A DNA stretch of 5,114 nucleotides from Thermoplasmata archaeon (GCA_022750355.1 JAKIVW010000044.1:4572-9685), one strand, 5' to 3'; shown: positions 1 through 5,114, numbered from the stretch's first letter. A program made the numbers and translations. The notes: a model not told the origin generated them from the sequence alone.

Positions 1-1
1 T

Positions 2-292
2 CCAAGGAATCAGACGGCCGAACTACGGATGTTCGGGGATCCCCGAGATCCGAAGGCGGAGTTGCTGATATTCAAGTGTCCCTCGTGTCCTGACAGAACC
101 ACGTCTCGCCTGGTCATGGTCAACCTCGATGTGAAACCCCGTCGTGGGAAGCTGCCCCATGAAGACCGGAGTGCGTGGCCAGGCAAGGTTGGGGTCCTGC
201 TCCACGTAACTCGCGCTCAGGTTCTCCAGCTGCTTCGCGAACTTGACACGAAGAGAGCATTGACCCCGCGCCATTCCAAGAAACCAGCCTAG
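2..292 (+). CDS. Possible 3' end of a small cysteine-containing protein, partial
   Basis: This frame is open from the window edge to a TAG at 290-292, with an internal ATG at 29 that could be the true start (87 residues). I do not recognise the product. Counting from that ATG, residues 15-20 read FKCPSC, a CxxC pair that might belong to a zinc ribbon, but no second pair is visible. A basic central part is followed by a plausible amphipathic helix (VLLHVTRAQVLQLLRELD) and a lysine-rich tail. The stop lies about 10 bases before the degenerate repeat R0, as expected of a gene filling one inter-repeat unit. No convincing Shine-Dalgarno precedes position 29. The antisense strand also has a 93-codon frame over 23-304, starting with GTG inside R0 and beginning with a hydrophobic stretch. 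Base composition does not separate the two. I prefer the plus strand weakly, for the CxxC pair and the helix. Confidence 0.35.
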   Translation, partial: PRNQTAELRMFGDPRDPKAELLIFKCPSCPDRTTSRLVMVNLDVKPRRGKLPHEDRSAWPGKVGVLLHVTRAQVLQLLRELDTKRALTPRHSKKPA

Positions 293-302
293 CGCAAGTA
301 CC

Positions 303-345
303 ACGCTCTTCGCGGTCAGGTCATCGACGCGCGCCGGTCCTCTAC
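303..345 (+). repeat. R0, degenerate copy of the interspersed cassette repeat
   Basis: The stretch CGCTCTTCGCGGTCA, then TCATCG, then CGCGCGC follows the order and spacing of the repeat core seen in R1-R4 (CGCTGATCGCGGTCA, TCATCGG, CGCGCGC). The GGTCACC centre is altered and the downstream GGTCG block is not clear. Unlike R2 and R3, the neighbouring minus-strand gene ends about 70 bases beyond it rather than inside it. It may be a decayed copy. The gap 346-412 shows nothing else. Confidence 0.45.
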
Positions 346-412
346 GAAGATCATGAGGCGAGGACTAACGCGCCGGAAAGAGCCGTGGCTCACGGTCCGA
401 TTCTCGCGCCGC

Positions 413-1345
413 TTACGGATTGCGAGGTGAGAAGGCCGACCCTCCAGACTTCAGGTACGCGATGTACGCCGTCAGGAGCACCTTTGCAACCTGAACCATT
501 GGGCCGAGGGAGGGGGAGAGCAGTTTCGCCCGTTCCAACTGCACATCATAGTGAGCGACGTCGAAGTCATTTCGGAGGTTCGTGAGTGGCTGAACCGTCG
601 TTCTGTAATAGTCAGGGCCAAGCCCGAGTCTGCGGCCTCGTTCGTCATTGGCATCACCCTTAGTCCGATCCCCGATAATCGACGTCGCGGCCTTCCAGTA
701 ATTGAGGAACGACTCGGACTTGAACAGTATCGCCTGAGTCGAACCTGGAGACTCGTCGTCCCAGGCACGGGTCGTCGAACCGTCCCTCAGGATAGCACCA
801 TGACGGTAGTACGTAAGGGCCTTCTCAAGCGTCGGATCTCGAAGGTCGGCTATCTCCATGCTCTCCTGGACCTTGTTCGAAAGCTCGGCCAAGTTGTAGG
901 CCGAAACAGTTCCACCGATTCGCGCCGCTCGAAGGTGCTTCTGTTGTCCCTCGAGTTGTTGAAGAGATACGATATGGAAGTCGATCGGTTCGTCCGTCAG
1001 GAGAGTGAGGGGCCTGCATAGTGCAATGGTAGCGTCCCGAGCAACGTCCCAGGGAGAGTTGGTCAGTGGGTCCTCTACGGTGAACTCGAGAGTCAGGTAG
1101 TTGTCGACTACGCCTGCCTGACACCCACGAACAGAGGAGTTCGCCCGCAGGGCGTCCTTGTCTTCTCGGTAGCGAGAGAGAGTTCCCCAGCTTGTTCTCT
1201 CGAGGGTTGTGCTATCAATCGAAGGAAATGTGACCGTCGACTCCTTCCCTGAGGGATCTGCGGGGAAGACGATCGCATTGTCACCAGGGAGACCGAAGGT
1301 GTTCGTCGGGAGAAGGAATACTACGGCTCTGTACTTCACGGTCAC
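413..1345 (-). CDS. Protein with C-terminal HEPN-like domain (putative RNase fold)
   Basis: The 310-residue frame starts with GTG (1343-1345); no other start codon lies upstream before the in-frame stop at 1394-1396, and no clear Shine-Dalgarno is visible. Residues 1-135 are beta-rich and not recognised. Residues about 150-300 are helical: LEKALTYYRHGAIL (173-186), FLNYWKAATSIIGDR (213-227), then NLRNDFDVAHYD with Arg258 and His265. RN followed by six residues and His fits the Rx4-6H signature of HEPN domains, many of which are metal-independent RNases in toxin-antitoxin, CRISPR and abortive-infection systems. The YWK..IIGDR segment and the LRN..DVAH segment resemble HEPN domains of the Apea-like kind, as I know them. 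RNase activity is inference, as some HEPN proteins are non-catalytic. It lies alone between R0 and R1, with no partner antitoxin or nucleotidyltransferase next to it. The gene call is firm; the HEPN call is fairly likely. Confidence 0.75.
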   Translation of the reverse strand: MTVKYRAVVFLLPTNTFGLPGDNAIVFPADPSGKESTVTFPSIDSTTLERTSWGTLSRYREDKDALRANSSVRGCQAGVVDNYLTLEFTVEDPLTNSPWDVARDATIALCRPLTLLTDEPIDFHIVSLQQLEGQQKHLRAARIGGTVSAYNLAELSNKVQESMEIADLRDPTLEKALTYYRHGAILRDGSTTRAWDDESPGSTQAILFKSESFLNYWKAATSIIGDRTKGDANDERGRRLGLGPDYYRTTVQPLTNLRNDFDVAHYDVQLERAKLLSPSLGPMVQVAKVLLTAYIAYLKSGGSAFSPRNP

Positions 1346-1439
1346 TCGACAGCGCGGGTGCTTACTTCGCGCGTCCCGTGGTAGTACCCTGACCTAGTTA
1401 ATCCAGCAACTCCCTGTGCCTTGATCGCGGCCGGGTCGT

Positions 1440-1519
1440 CGACCCGCGCGCTGATTGGGGTCACCATCATCGGCCGCGCCCACCGTCCCGATCGGTCGCT
1501 TCCGAAGTCTCTGTTAGGC
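1440..1519 (+). repeat. R1, interspersed cassette repeat with hairpin structure
   Basis: The core shares CGCGCGCTGAT, GGGGTCACC, ATCATCGGCCGCGCC and GATCGGTCG with the other copies. It can fold as GCGC (1448-1451) with GCGC (1476-1479), GAT with ATC at the tip, and CGACC (1440-1444) with GGTCG (1494-1498), leaving a bulge of about 14 bases on the 3' side. Outer pairing may reach GCAAC (1406-1410) with GTTGC (1523-1527) and TGTGCC (1415-1420) with GGCGCA (1517-1522). GTTAGGC at 1513-1519 matches the integron R' box GTTRRRY. It lies between divergent genes; the aligned stop-codon position seen in R2-R4 is absent (ATCG instead of ATCA). The rest of the 1346-1619 gap shows nothing else I can name. 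Confidence 0.8.
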
Positions 1520-1619
1520 GCAGTTGCGCGGGCCGATTCAGAGATCGACCGAAGAAGTCCGGCGTCAAGCCCCCTGCACGTCAACAAGAATGAACTAGTG
1601 GGACGCGTTCAGGCAGTCA

Positions 1620-2579
1620 GTGGCCAAGCAAATCTTACCCTCGTCCCGCCCCGGAGCTTTCTGGGCACAACCGTGGGTTGACGCCGGTGACCGTTCCCGG
1701 CTTCAGCGGATGAATCGTATCTTCTTCATCGCGTTCTTTAGCGGTCTCCTGTGCCTGGGGGCCGGTGCCGCCGCTCTTCCATCCACCGGAGGGCTGTCGG
1801 CGGCGCTGGCTATCTCAATCGGGTTGATCGGAGGCGGACTGCTTCTCATGGTTCTCGGGATGGCTACCAACGTTCGGATGAGGACTGCCGAAGCAATCCT
1901 CACGGAAGCCCACCGACAGCGGCAGGCGGTTGGTGGCCCTCCCTCCCCGAACGGTCCCGAGCGTGCGATTGAGACGGGTGCCCCGGGGAGCGTGGTCGTT
2001 GACATGATAGCGTTTCGAGAGGCCAGTCGAGCCACAATTGAGTCAGCCAAGGCGAAGCTCACTGGTCTGATGCTTGTCGCGCTTGCGGGTGGTTTCTTCC
2101 TTCTCTTCGAGGCAGCTGAGTCATTCCGCGCGGGCAGCGCGGGCTTGGGAGTGGAGTTCGGGACGGTCGGGCTACTGTTGGTCGCGATGGGCTCGCTGTT
2201 CGCTCTGATCCTGTACGCTCCCGACCTCCCGACGCATCCCGTGAGAGTCGAGATCGACTCGAGCGGAATCTCGCTCGTGCGAAGCCGCGGAGCGGGCTCG
2301 CGTGTGACTTGGGCGACGGCTGGGCTGACGGTCTACCTGATCGACACCGGGCCTTCTGTGCGCCGGACCCCGGCGGGCGTTCCGACACTCTCACTCTTTG
2401 CCGACGGACTCGGGACAATCCCTCTCTCGGCTATAGGCGCAGAAGGGTTGAAGCGTCGAGCCTTGGAGCACGGTCTTCAGATCCATGAACTGCCCCAAGG
2501 GAAGTACGGAACCCTCCCTCGTCGTGTCAGAATGAACCTTCCCTTCGGCTCCAAGGTCGCGACCATTTCACGACCTTAG
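1620..2579 (+). CDS. Four-helix membrane protein with C-terminal PH-like domain
   Basis: The 319-residue frame can start at GTG 1620, with a weak GGGACG about 14 bases upstream, or at ATG 1710 (residue 31), just before the first membrane segment; an in-frame TAG at 1596-1598 limits it. Hydrophobic segments are at about 34-52, 61-81, 148-165 and 178-199. A hydrophilic loop at 88-145 is rich in Ala, Gly and Pro. Residues 207-290 form a soluble, beta-rich end: VRVEIDSSGISLV, R221, W231, then TIPLSAIGAEGLKRRALEHG. The pattern strand-SGI-strand-R-W followed by a terminal helix recalls bacterial PH-like (YcxB-type) domains at the membrane's inner face; this family call is inference. The two genes beyond R2 share the layout. 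It stands alone between R1 and R2. No enzyme motif is visible. Confidence 0.75.
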   Translation: MAKQILPSSRPGAFWAQPWVDAGDRSRLQRMNRIFFIAFFSGLLCLGAGAAALPSTGGLSAALAISIGLIGGGLLLMVLGMATNVRMRTAEAILTEAHRQRQAVGGPPSPNGPERAIETGAPGSVVVDMIAFREASRATIESAKAKLTGLMLVALAGGFFLLFEAAESFRAGSAGLGVEFGTVGLLLVAMGSLFALILYAPDLPTHPVRVEIDSSGISLVRSRGAGSRVTWATAGLTVYLIDTGPSVRRTPAGVPTLSLFADGLGTIPLSAIGAEGLKRRALEHGLQIHELPQGKYGTLPRRVRMNLPFGSKVATISRP

Positions 2580-2680
2580 TGAGAACCGCTCCCAATGGTG
2601 TGCTGTGGCCGACGTGCTGGGGCCGGTTCTGATCGTTTTGGAGGGCAGGCGTCCTCGTTGTGACATCGTGGCCGCGGGGC

Positions 2681-2754
2681 GCATCAAGAGGGCCCGCGCG
2701 CTGATCGCGGTCACTTTCATCGGCCGCGCGCGCCCCAGATCAGGGTCGAGATGC
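2681..2754 (+). repeat. R2, interspersed cassette repeat with hairpin structure
   Basis: It carries the core CGCGCGCTGATCGCGGTCAC, then TTTCATCGGCCGCGCGCG and CCCCAGATCAGGGTCG. Pairings: GCATC (2681-2685) with GATGC (2750-2754), GGCCC (2691-2695) with GGGTC (2743-2747, one G-T), GCGCGC (2696-2701) with GCGCGC (2726-2731), GAT (2703-2705) with ATC (2719-2721). An 11-base bulge (2732-2742) lies on the 3' side, and its last three bases are the TGA stop of the minus-strand gene. It sits between convergent genes, but no T-tract accompanies it, so a simple terminator is less likely. The preceding gap 2580-2680 shows nothing else. Confidence 0.85.
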
Positions 2755-3297
2755 TCCGTCATCGCCGCTGCTGCCCTTCGCGCAGTTTCGGGGCAGCCAG
2801 ATTTCCTCTACCGATCCGCCGCGATGAGATGCGAGGGCTTCCGCCTGGGCGCGATTGAGAAAAGCGGTCTGACGGCCCGGATAGTGTCCCCCCGTCAGCG
2901 AAATCGGATATCTGCGCCCGATGAAGGGGAAAACGCGCGGTGGCCGGAATCCCACCTTCACCCCGGACCAGGGGTAGGTTTCGACTTCCCGAAACCGCAC
3001 GATGGCCAATCCACTCGGCTCCACACTGACCCTTCGGGCTGACATTGTTGGAAGGACGGTGAAAGGAGTTACCAGTGTAACGAGGGCAATAGCCGCTGGG
3101 ATGGTGAAAAGGTAGCTCACGAGTGCGGCTTCGCCCAAGGTCGACCAGACGAGCGCGACGTAGAAGGGCACCACAAAGACCGAGTCCCACCCGACCAGTT
3201 CGGCAAGATCTCGGCCGAACGGTGACGCGATCCAGTGACGCGGCTCTTGCGCCATCGGGGCCACGTTCGCGGCCCCGGCGCTTGCTCTGGCGCTCAT
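2740..3297 (-). CDS. Two-helix membrane protein with C-terminal PH-like domain
   Basis: I start this at ATG 3297 (185 residues) because GAGGA lies 9 bases upstream; a TTG at 3336 would add 13 residues without such a site. The first 36 residues are hydrophilic. Two membrane segments follow at about 38-54 and 58-80. Residues 88-170 are a soluble domain: RRVSVEPSGLAIVRF, PW at 109-110, SGVKVGF, then a terminal helix around TAFLNRAQAEALASHRG. SGLxIV..R...W matches the neighbours at 1620-2579 and 3366-3944 and resembles bacterial PH-like membrane proteins; this is a pattern match only. The last codons (Ser-Arg-Pro-stop) lie inside R2. The gene diverges from 3366-3944 across 68 bases. No catalytic motif is visible. 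Confidence 0.75.
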   Translation of the reverse strand: MSARASAGAANVAPMAQEPRHWIASPFGRDLAELVGWDSVFVVPFYVALVWSTLGEAALVSYLFTIPAAIALVTLVTPFTVLPTMSARRVSVEPSGLAIVRFREVETYPWSGVKVGFRPPRVFPFIGRRYPISLTGGHYPGRQTAFLNRAQAEALASHRGGSVEEIWLPRNCAKGSSGDDGASRP

Positions 3298-3306
3298 CGC
3301 GGTCGG

Positions 3307-3311
3307 TCCTC
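3307..3311 (-). promoter_or_regulatory. Shine-Dalgarno GAGGA deciding the 3297 start
   Basis: On the minus strand GAGGA is followed by nine bases and then ATG at 3297. This favours the shorter 185-residue product over the upstream TTG start at 3336. Confidence 0.6.
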
Positions 3312-3365
3312 GACCGTTCGGGATGTTGATAAACAAGTCAGCCTAACGAGACGCTTGGGGGTCAA

Positions 3366-3944
3366 GTGCCAGCCTTGACAGAGCCTCTCCCCACGGGGCG
3401 AAAAGAGTACGACCTCACGGAGTCGAACCGCATTGGCTGGGTCACGGGAATTCGAATTGCCATGCTGGGCTTGAGGGCCTTTACCGTAGTGCTCCTCGGG
3501 GACATCAGCTATGGAGTCTATCTCATGGCCAGGTCCACGGGCTTCGATTCCGCGCACTTAGTCGGAGTCCCCTTGCTTTACTTCTGCGGCGGGATGCTCC
3601 TCCTCGTCTCCGTTCGCTACCGCCCACCTGCTGTTCGACTGATGCTCGATGACTCAGGGATCCACCTGATTTATCATAGGGGTAAACAGTATTTCCAAGG
3701 GTGGAGCGACCCAGACTTCGTGGTCCGTGGTCGATGGACCCCGGGCGTACGAGATGCCATATCCCGGGGCCGCCCTTTGTACTCGATTTATGGCAGATTC
3801 GGTGGCTTGACGGAGACCTTCATACCCGAAGTTGCCTACAGTGACCTGAAGACACAGTCTGAAAGCCGGGGCTTTATCCTCGCAGAACCACCCGGGAATC
3901 GAGGTTGGACCCTTTGGGCCATTAGCCCGCCCAACTCCCCATAA
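3366..3944 (+). CDS. Two-helix membrane protein with C-terminal PH-like domain
   Basis: The 192-residue frame starts with GTG 3366, preceded by GGGGG at 3357-3361. An inverted repeat GTCAAG/CTTGAC (3361-3366 and 3374-3379) folds over this start and could hide it in mRNA; the next candidate, ATG 3462, would cut into the first helix. Membrane segments lie near 33-55 (containing Asp46) and 64-83. Residues 89-175 are soluble: AVRLMLDDSGIHLIYHRGKQ, W113, a loop with several Gly and Arg, then TFIPEVAYSDLKTQSESRG. The SGIxLI..R...W pattern and the terminal helix match the other two membrane genes here, which differ strongly elsewhere. The tail is Pro- and Trp-rich. It diverges from 2740-3297 and is flanked by CCTAACG (3342-3348) and CGTTAGG (3960-3966). 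Function unknown. Confidence 0.7.
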   Translation: MPALTEPLPTGRKEYDLTESNRIGWVTGIRIAMLGLRAFTVVLLGDISYGVYLMARSTGFDSAHLVGVPLLYFCGGMLLLVSVRYRPPAVRLMLDDSGIHLIYHRGKQYFQGWSDPDFVVRGRWTPGVRDAISRGRPLYSIYGRFGGLTETFIPEVAYSDLKTQSESRGFILAEPPGNRGWTLWAISPPNSP

Positions 3945-3959
3945 CTCGCACCGGAGTTG
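3932..3959. repeat. Inverted repeat over the 3' end of the plus-strand gene
   Basis: CAACTCC (3932-3938) and GGAGTTG (3953-3959) are perfect inverted 7-base arms around a 14-base loop containing the TAA stop. It could be a weak transcription terminator, but no T-run follows. Confidence 0.3.
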
Positions 3960-4000
3960 CGTTAGGTGACTCCCTTTCTGCCCCGCCGTTCCCACTCCTT

Positions 4001-4082
4001 GCGTTCGGTGCTCCTCTCGCGCGCCCGATCGCGGTCACCCTCATCGGCCGGGGGCGCCCCGCATTAAGGTCGGGCACCGCGC
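4001..4082 (+). repeat. R3, interspersed cassette repeat with hairpin structure
   Basis: The core reads CGCGCGCCCGATCGCGG, TCACCCTCATCGGCC, then GGGGGCGCCCC and TTAAGGTCG. It differs from R2 and R4 on both arms of the inner stem in a pairing-preserving way: GCGCCC (4021-4026) with GGGCGC (4052-4057). GAT (4027-4029) pairs with ATC (4043-4045). Outer pairing is CGGTGC (4006-4011) with GCACCG (4074-4079), extended by GCG (4001-4003) with CGC (4080-4082) after a TT bulge. The bulge on the 3' side ends with the TAA stop of the minus-strand protease gene (4064-4066). It lies between convergent genes. An extra base relative to R2 and R4 shifts any reading frame through it. Confidence 0.85.
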
Positions 4083-4963
4083 TCGGCCACTCTACTAAGG
4101 GATGCTCTGGCTTTCCTCCTTACCCCCACTTCGGGAAGGACAGCCACTTCTTGGAGCGAGGTGGCCTCAGCCCAATCCCGGACCATTTCTTGGCCGAGGT
4201 AGTAGCCGCACTCGATGTGACCCCGGATATTGTACCACGAACCGAAGAACGGACGAACCGATCGGCGTGCATGTACATCGCGCAGGAACTTGGGGGATAG
4301 CCACGCCCGGTGAGCCGTGCACCACGGAATCCAGTCCTCCTCCCCCCTTCTTAACCGAAACGACTTAGCGTTCCCTATCCGCCTCTCGCATTCCGTGGCA
4401 AATCCTTCTTCGTAGAGTTGCAGGAAGGGCCCCTTGAATCCGGCGTTGCCCCCCAGGCCTGCCCGCCGCCTCCACTCGTCATGTGCGAGGTGCGCAATTT
4501 CATGGGAGATGGTGCCCGCGGTCCCCAACTTCTGCTTTCCAGACGCGATCTCCGCTGCGTTCTCGAGGCCGAACAGACAGGCAGGTTGACCGCCAAATCG
4601 AGTAGCCCACCCCGCGCCGACCCCGATTCCTGCGTAGATGACGAACCGTACTTGGAACTCCAGATCCAGCGCTTGCGTGGTCCTCGACCAGGCATCGGGC
4701 AAGGTCCGAAGGAGATTCCGGTGAATCCGACGCATCAGAGGAAGTCTCTCCCGCAGTCGCGGGAAGATTCGGGTTCTCGCAGTTCGCTTCCAATCCACCC
4801 CAATTTCGGAGTAGTTCTTCTTCTGCTTCTCGAGGAGCTCGGGCCAGGGAGCCATGTAGTCGTGCTCCCAGCGGTCGATCTGCATCTCCACCGACTCACT
4901 CCGGACCCCTCGCCAATATTTTTCGAAGGCTGGAAAGGTGTCGAGAATCTGCAAACGCGGCAT
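4064..4963 (-). CDS. Putative gluzincin zinc metalloprotease (HEIAH motif)
   Basis: I prefer ATG 4963 (299 residues), because MPRLQILDTFPAFEKYW looks like a family start and palindromes crowd the upstream DNA; GTG 4999 would give 311 residues. Neither has a good Shine-Dalgarno. In the longer numbering, TISHEIAHLAHDEW places the zinc ligands at His166 and His170 with catalytic Glu167. LYEEGFATECERR (195-207) supplies a third-ligand glutamate (197 or 198), and RGHIECGYYLGQEMVRDW (259-276) is a late conserved-looking block. HExxH followed by EEG and GYY(L/I)G is the order I associate with DUF2268/COG5504-type predicted proteases. The 50-110 region is helical and basic. No signal peptide or membrane segment is seen, so a cytoplasmic enzyme is likely; the substrate is unknown. 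The C-terminal Arg-Pro-stop is encoded in R3. Confidence 0.8.
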   Translation of the reverse strand: MPRLQILDTFPAFEKYWRGVRSESVEMQIDRWEHDYMAPWPELLEKQKKNYSEIGVDWKRTARTRIFPRLRERLPLMRRIHRNLLRTLPDAWSRTTQALDLEFQVRFVIYAGIGVGAGWATRFGGQPACLFGLENAAEIASGKQKLGTAGTISHEIAHLAHDEWRRRAGLGGNAGFKGPFLQLYEEGFATECERRIGNAKSFRLRRGEEDWIPWCTAHRAWLSPKFLRDVHARRSVRPFFGSWYNIRGHIECGYYLGQEMVRDWAEATSLQEVAVLPEVGVRRKARASLSRVAERGARP

Positions 4964-4983
4964 TGAACCCGCTACGGATTCGA

Positions 4984-5020
4984 CCCTTAAGGGCCTCACG
5001 TGAGGTGCTCGCGCGCACCT
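4984..5020. promoter_or_regulatory. Three adjacent palindromes upstream of the protease gene
   Basis: CCCTTAAGGG (4984-4993) and CCTCACGTGAGG (4994-5005) are perfect palindromes lying end to end. AGGTGC (5003-5008) and GCACCT (5015-5020) form a third dyad that abuts R4. They lie 21-57 bases upstream of ATG 4963 on the minus strand and would suit an operator or a 5'-leader hairpin. Single palindromes of this size occur by chance in 5 kb; the contiguity is what supports the call. Confidence 0.4.
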
Positions 5021-5110
5021 AGCGGTCTGTCGCCGAACCGCGCGCTGATCGCGGTCACCCTGATCGGCCGCGCGCGCTCCCCATCACGGTCGCGGCGGCA
5101 TTCGGCCGCT
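5021..5110 (+). repeat. R4, interspersed cassette repeat with long hairpin
   Basis: The best-folding copy. Outer stem: AGCGGTC (5021-5027) with GGCCGCT (5104-5110) and TGTCGCCG (5028-5035) with CGGCGGCA (5093-5100), interrupted by a three-base TTC bulge on the 3' arm only. Inner stems: ACCG (5037-5040) with CGGT (5087-5090), CGCGC (5041-5045) with GCGCG (5070-5074), and GATC (5047-5050) with GATC (5062-5065). The loop is GCGGTCACCCT. The 3' arm carries a 12-base bulge ending in TCA, which reads TGA on the minus strand. One-sided bulges on an imperfect hairpin resemble folded attC sites; GTT follows directly at 5111-5113. Confidence 0.85.
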
Positions 5111-5114
5111 GTTC
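5084..5114 (-). CDS. Possible C-terminal end of a further minus-strand gene, partial
   Basis: The minus frame is open from the window edge and ends NSGRMPPRP-stop, with TGA at 5084-5086. Support comes only from analogy: the genes ending in R2 and R3 stop at the same aligned base of the repeat, also with Arg-Pro before the stop. Nine codons are too few to judge coding character. Confidence 0.3.
   Translation of the reverse strand, partial: NSGRMPPRP

Noticed and set aside
1017..1037. tRNA-like stretch resembling a D-arm (GTGCAATGGTAGCG)
   Set aside because: No anticodon arm, T-arm or acceptor pairing follows, and it lies inside the strongly coding minus-strand HEPN gene.
2681..2754. R2 and R3 as ordinary bidirectional terminators between convergent genes
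   Set aside because: No T-runs flank the hairpins, and the same repeat also lies between divergent genes (R1) and upstream of the protease gene (R4).
2605..3042. 145-codon plus-strand frame running through R2
   Set aside because: It is antisense to the better supported membrane protein gene 2740-3297, which has a Shine-Dalgarno site and clear membrane helices.
4418..4966. 182-codon plus-strand frame antisense to the protease
   Set aside because: Its product has no recognisable features, whereas the minus strand encodes HEIAH and associated motifs.
1446..5080. The repeat core can be read as a peptide, RALIAVTxIGRAR, in R1, R2 and R4
   Set aside because: R3 has an extra base that breaks the frame, and the frames containing it have no start site or coding context. 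DNA structure explains the conservation better.
1440..5110. Repeats as canonical attC sites of a class-1-type or Vibrio-type integron
   Set aside because: Only R1 has a clean GTTAGGC; no copy shows a convincing matching RYYYAAC box, and no integrase gene is in the window. Kept only as an integron-like hypothesis.
303..5110. CRISPR array
   Set aside because: The intervals are kilobase-sized and contain genes, and the copies are diverged.

Overview
The window looks like accessory DNA from a GC-rich, probably environmental bacterium. GTG and TTG starts are common, and no housekeeping gene, rRNA, tRNA, integrase or transposase is visible, so I cannot name the phylum. The layout is cassette-like: mostly hypothetical genes are separated by a recurring, imperfectly palindromic repeat, always in the same orientation. 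Clear copies lie near 1440-1519 (R1), 2681-2754 (R2), 4001-4082 (R3) and 5021-5110 (R4), with a degenerate copy near 303-345 (R0). Spacing is about 1.0-1.3 kb.

Region by region. Positions 2-292 are open on the plus strand and may hold the 3' end of a small cysteine-containing protein. R0 follows. A minus-strand gene (413-1345) encodes a 310-residue protein with a C-terminal HEPN-like helical domain and an Rx6H motif. After R1 comes a plus-strand gene (1620-2579) for a four-helix membrane protein with a C-terminal beta-rich domain. Between R2 and R3 sits a divergent pair (2740-3297 minus, 3366-3944 plus), both two-helix membrane proteins with a similar C-terminal domain. After R3, a minus-strand gene (4064-4963, possibly from 4999) encodes a gluzincin-type metalloprotease with HEIAH. 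A cluster of palindromes and then R4 follow. A further minus-strand gene may end inside R4.

Three of the five complete genes share one architecture: membrane helices followed by a domain with the signature SG(I/L)x(L/I)(V/I)xxR and a downstream W, reminiscent of bacterial PH-like domains. Minus-strand genes next to R2 and R3, and the open frame at R4, all stop at the same aligned position of the repeat, so their last codons (Arg-Pro-stop) come from repeat sequence. The repeats fold into long hairpins whose arms vary with pairing mostly kept, while the apical loop is conserved.

My interpretation is an integron-like or otherwise mobile cassette array with non-canonical attC-like sites. This is inference: canonical, repeated R'/R'' boxes (RYYYAAC/GTTRRRY) are not consistently present and no recombinase is in view. 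No common pathway for the genes can be read from the sequence; a HEPN protein, a metalloprotease and membrane sensors-or-effectors would fit accessory stress or defence functions only loosely.
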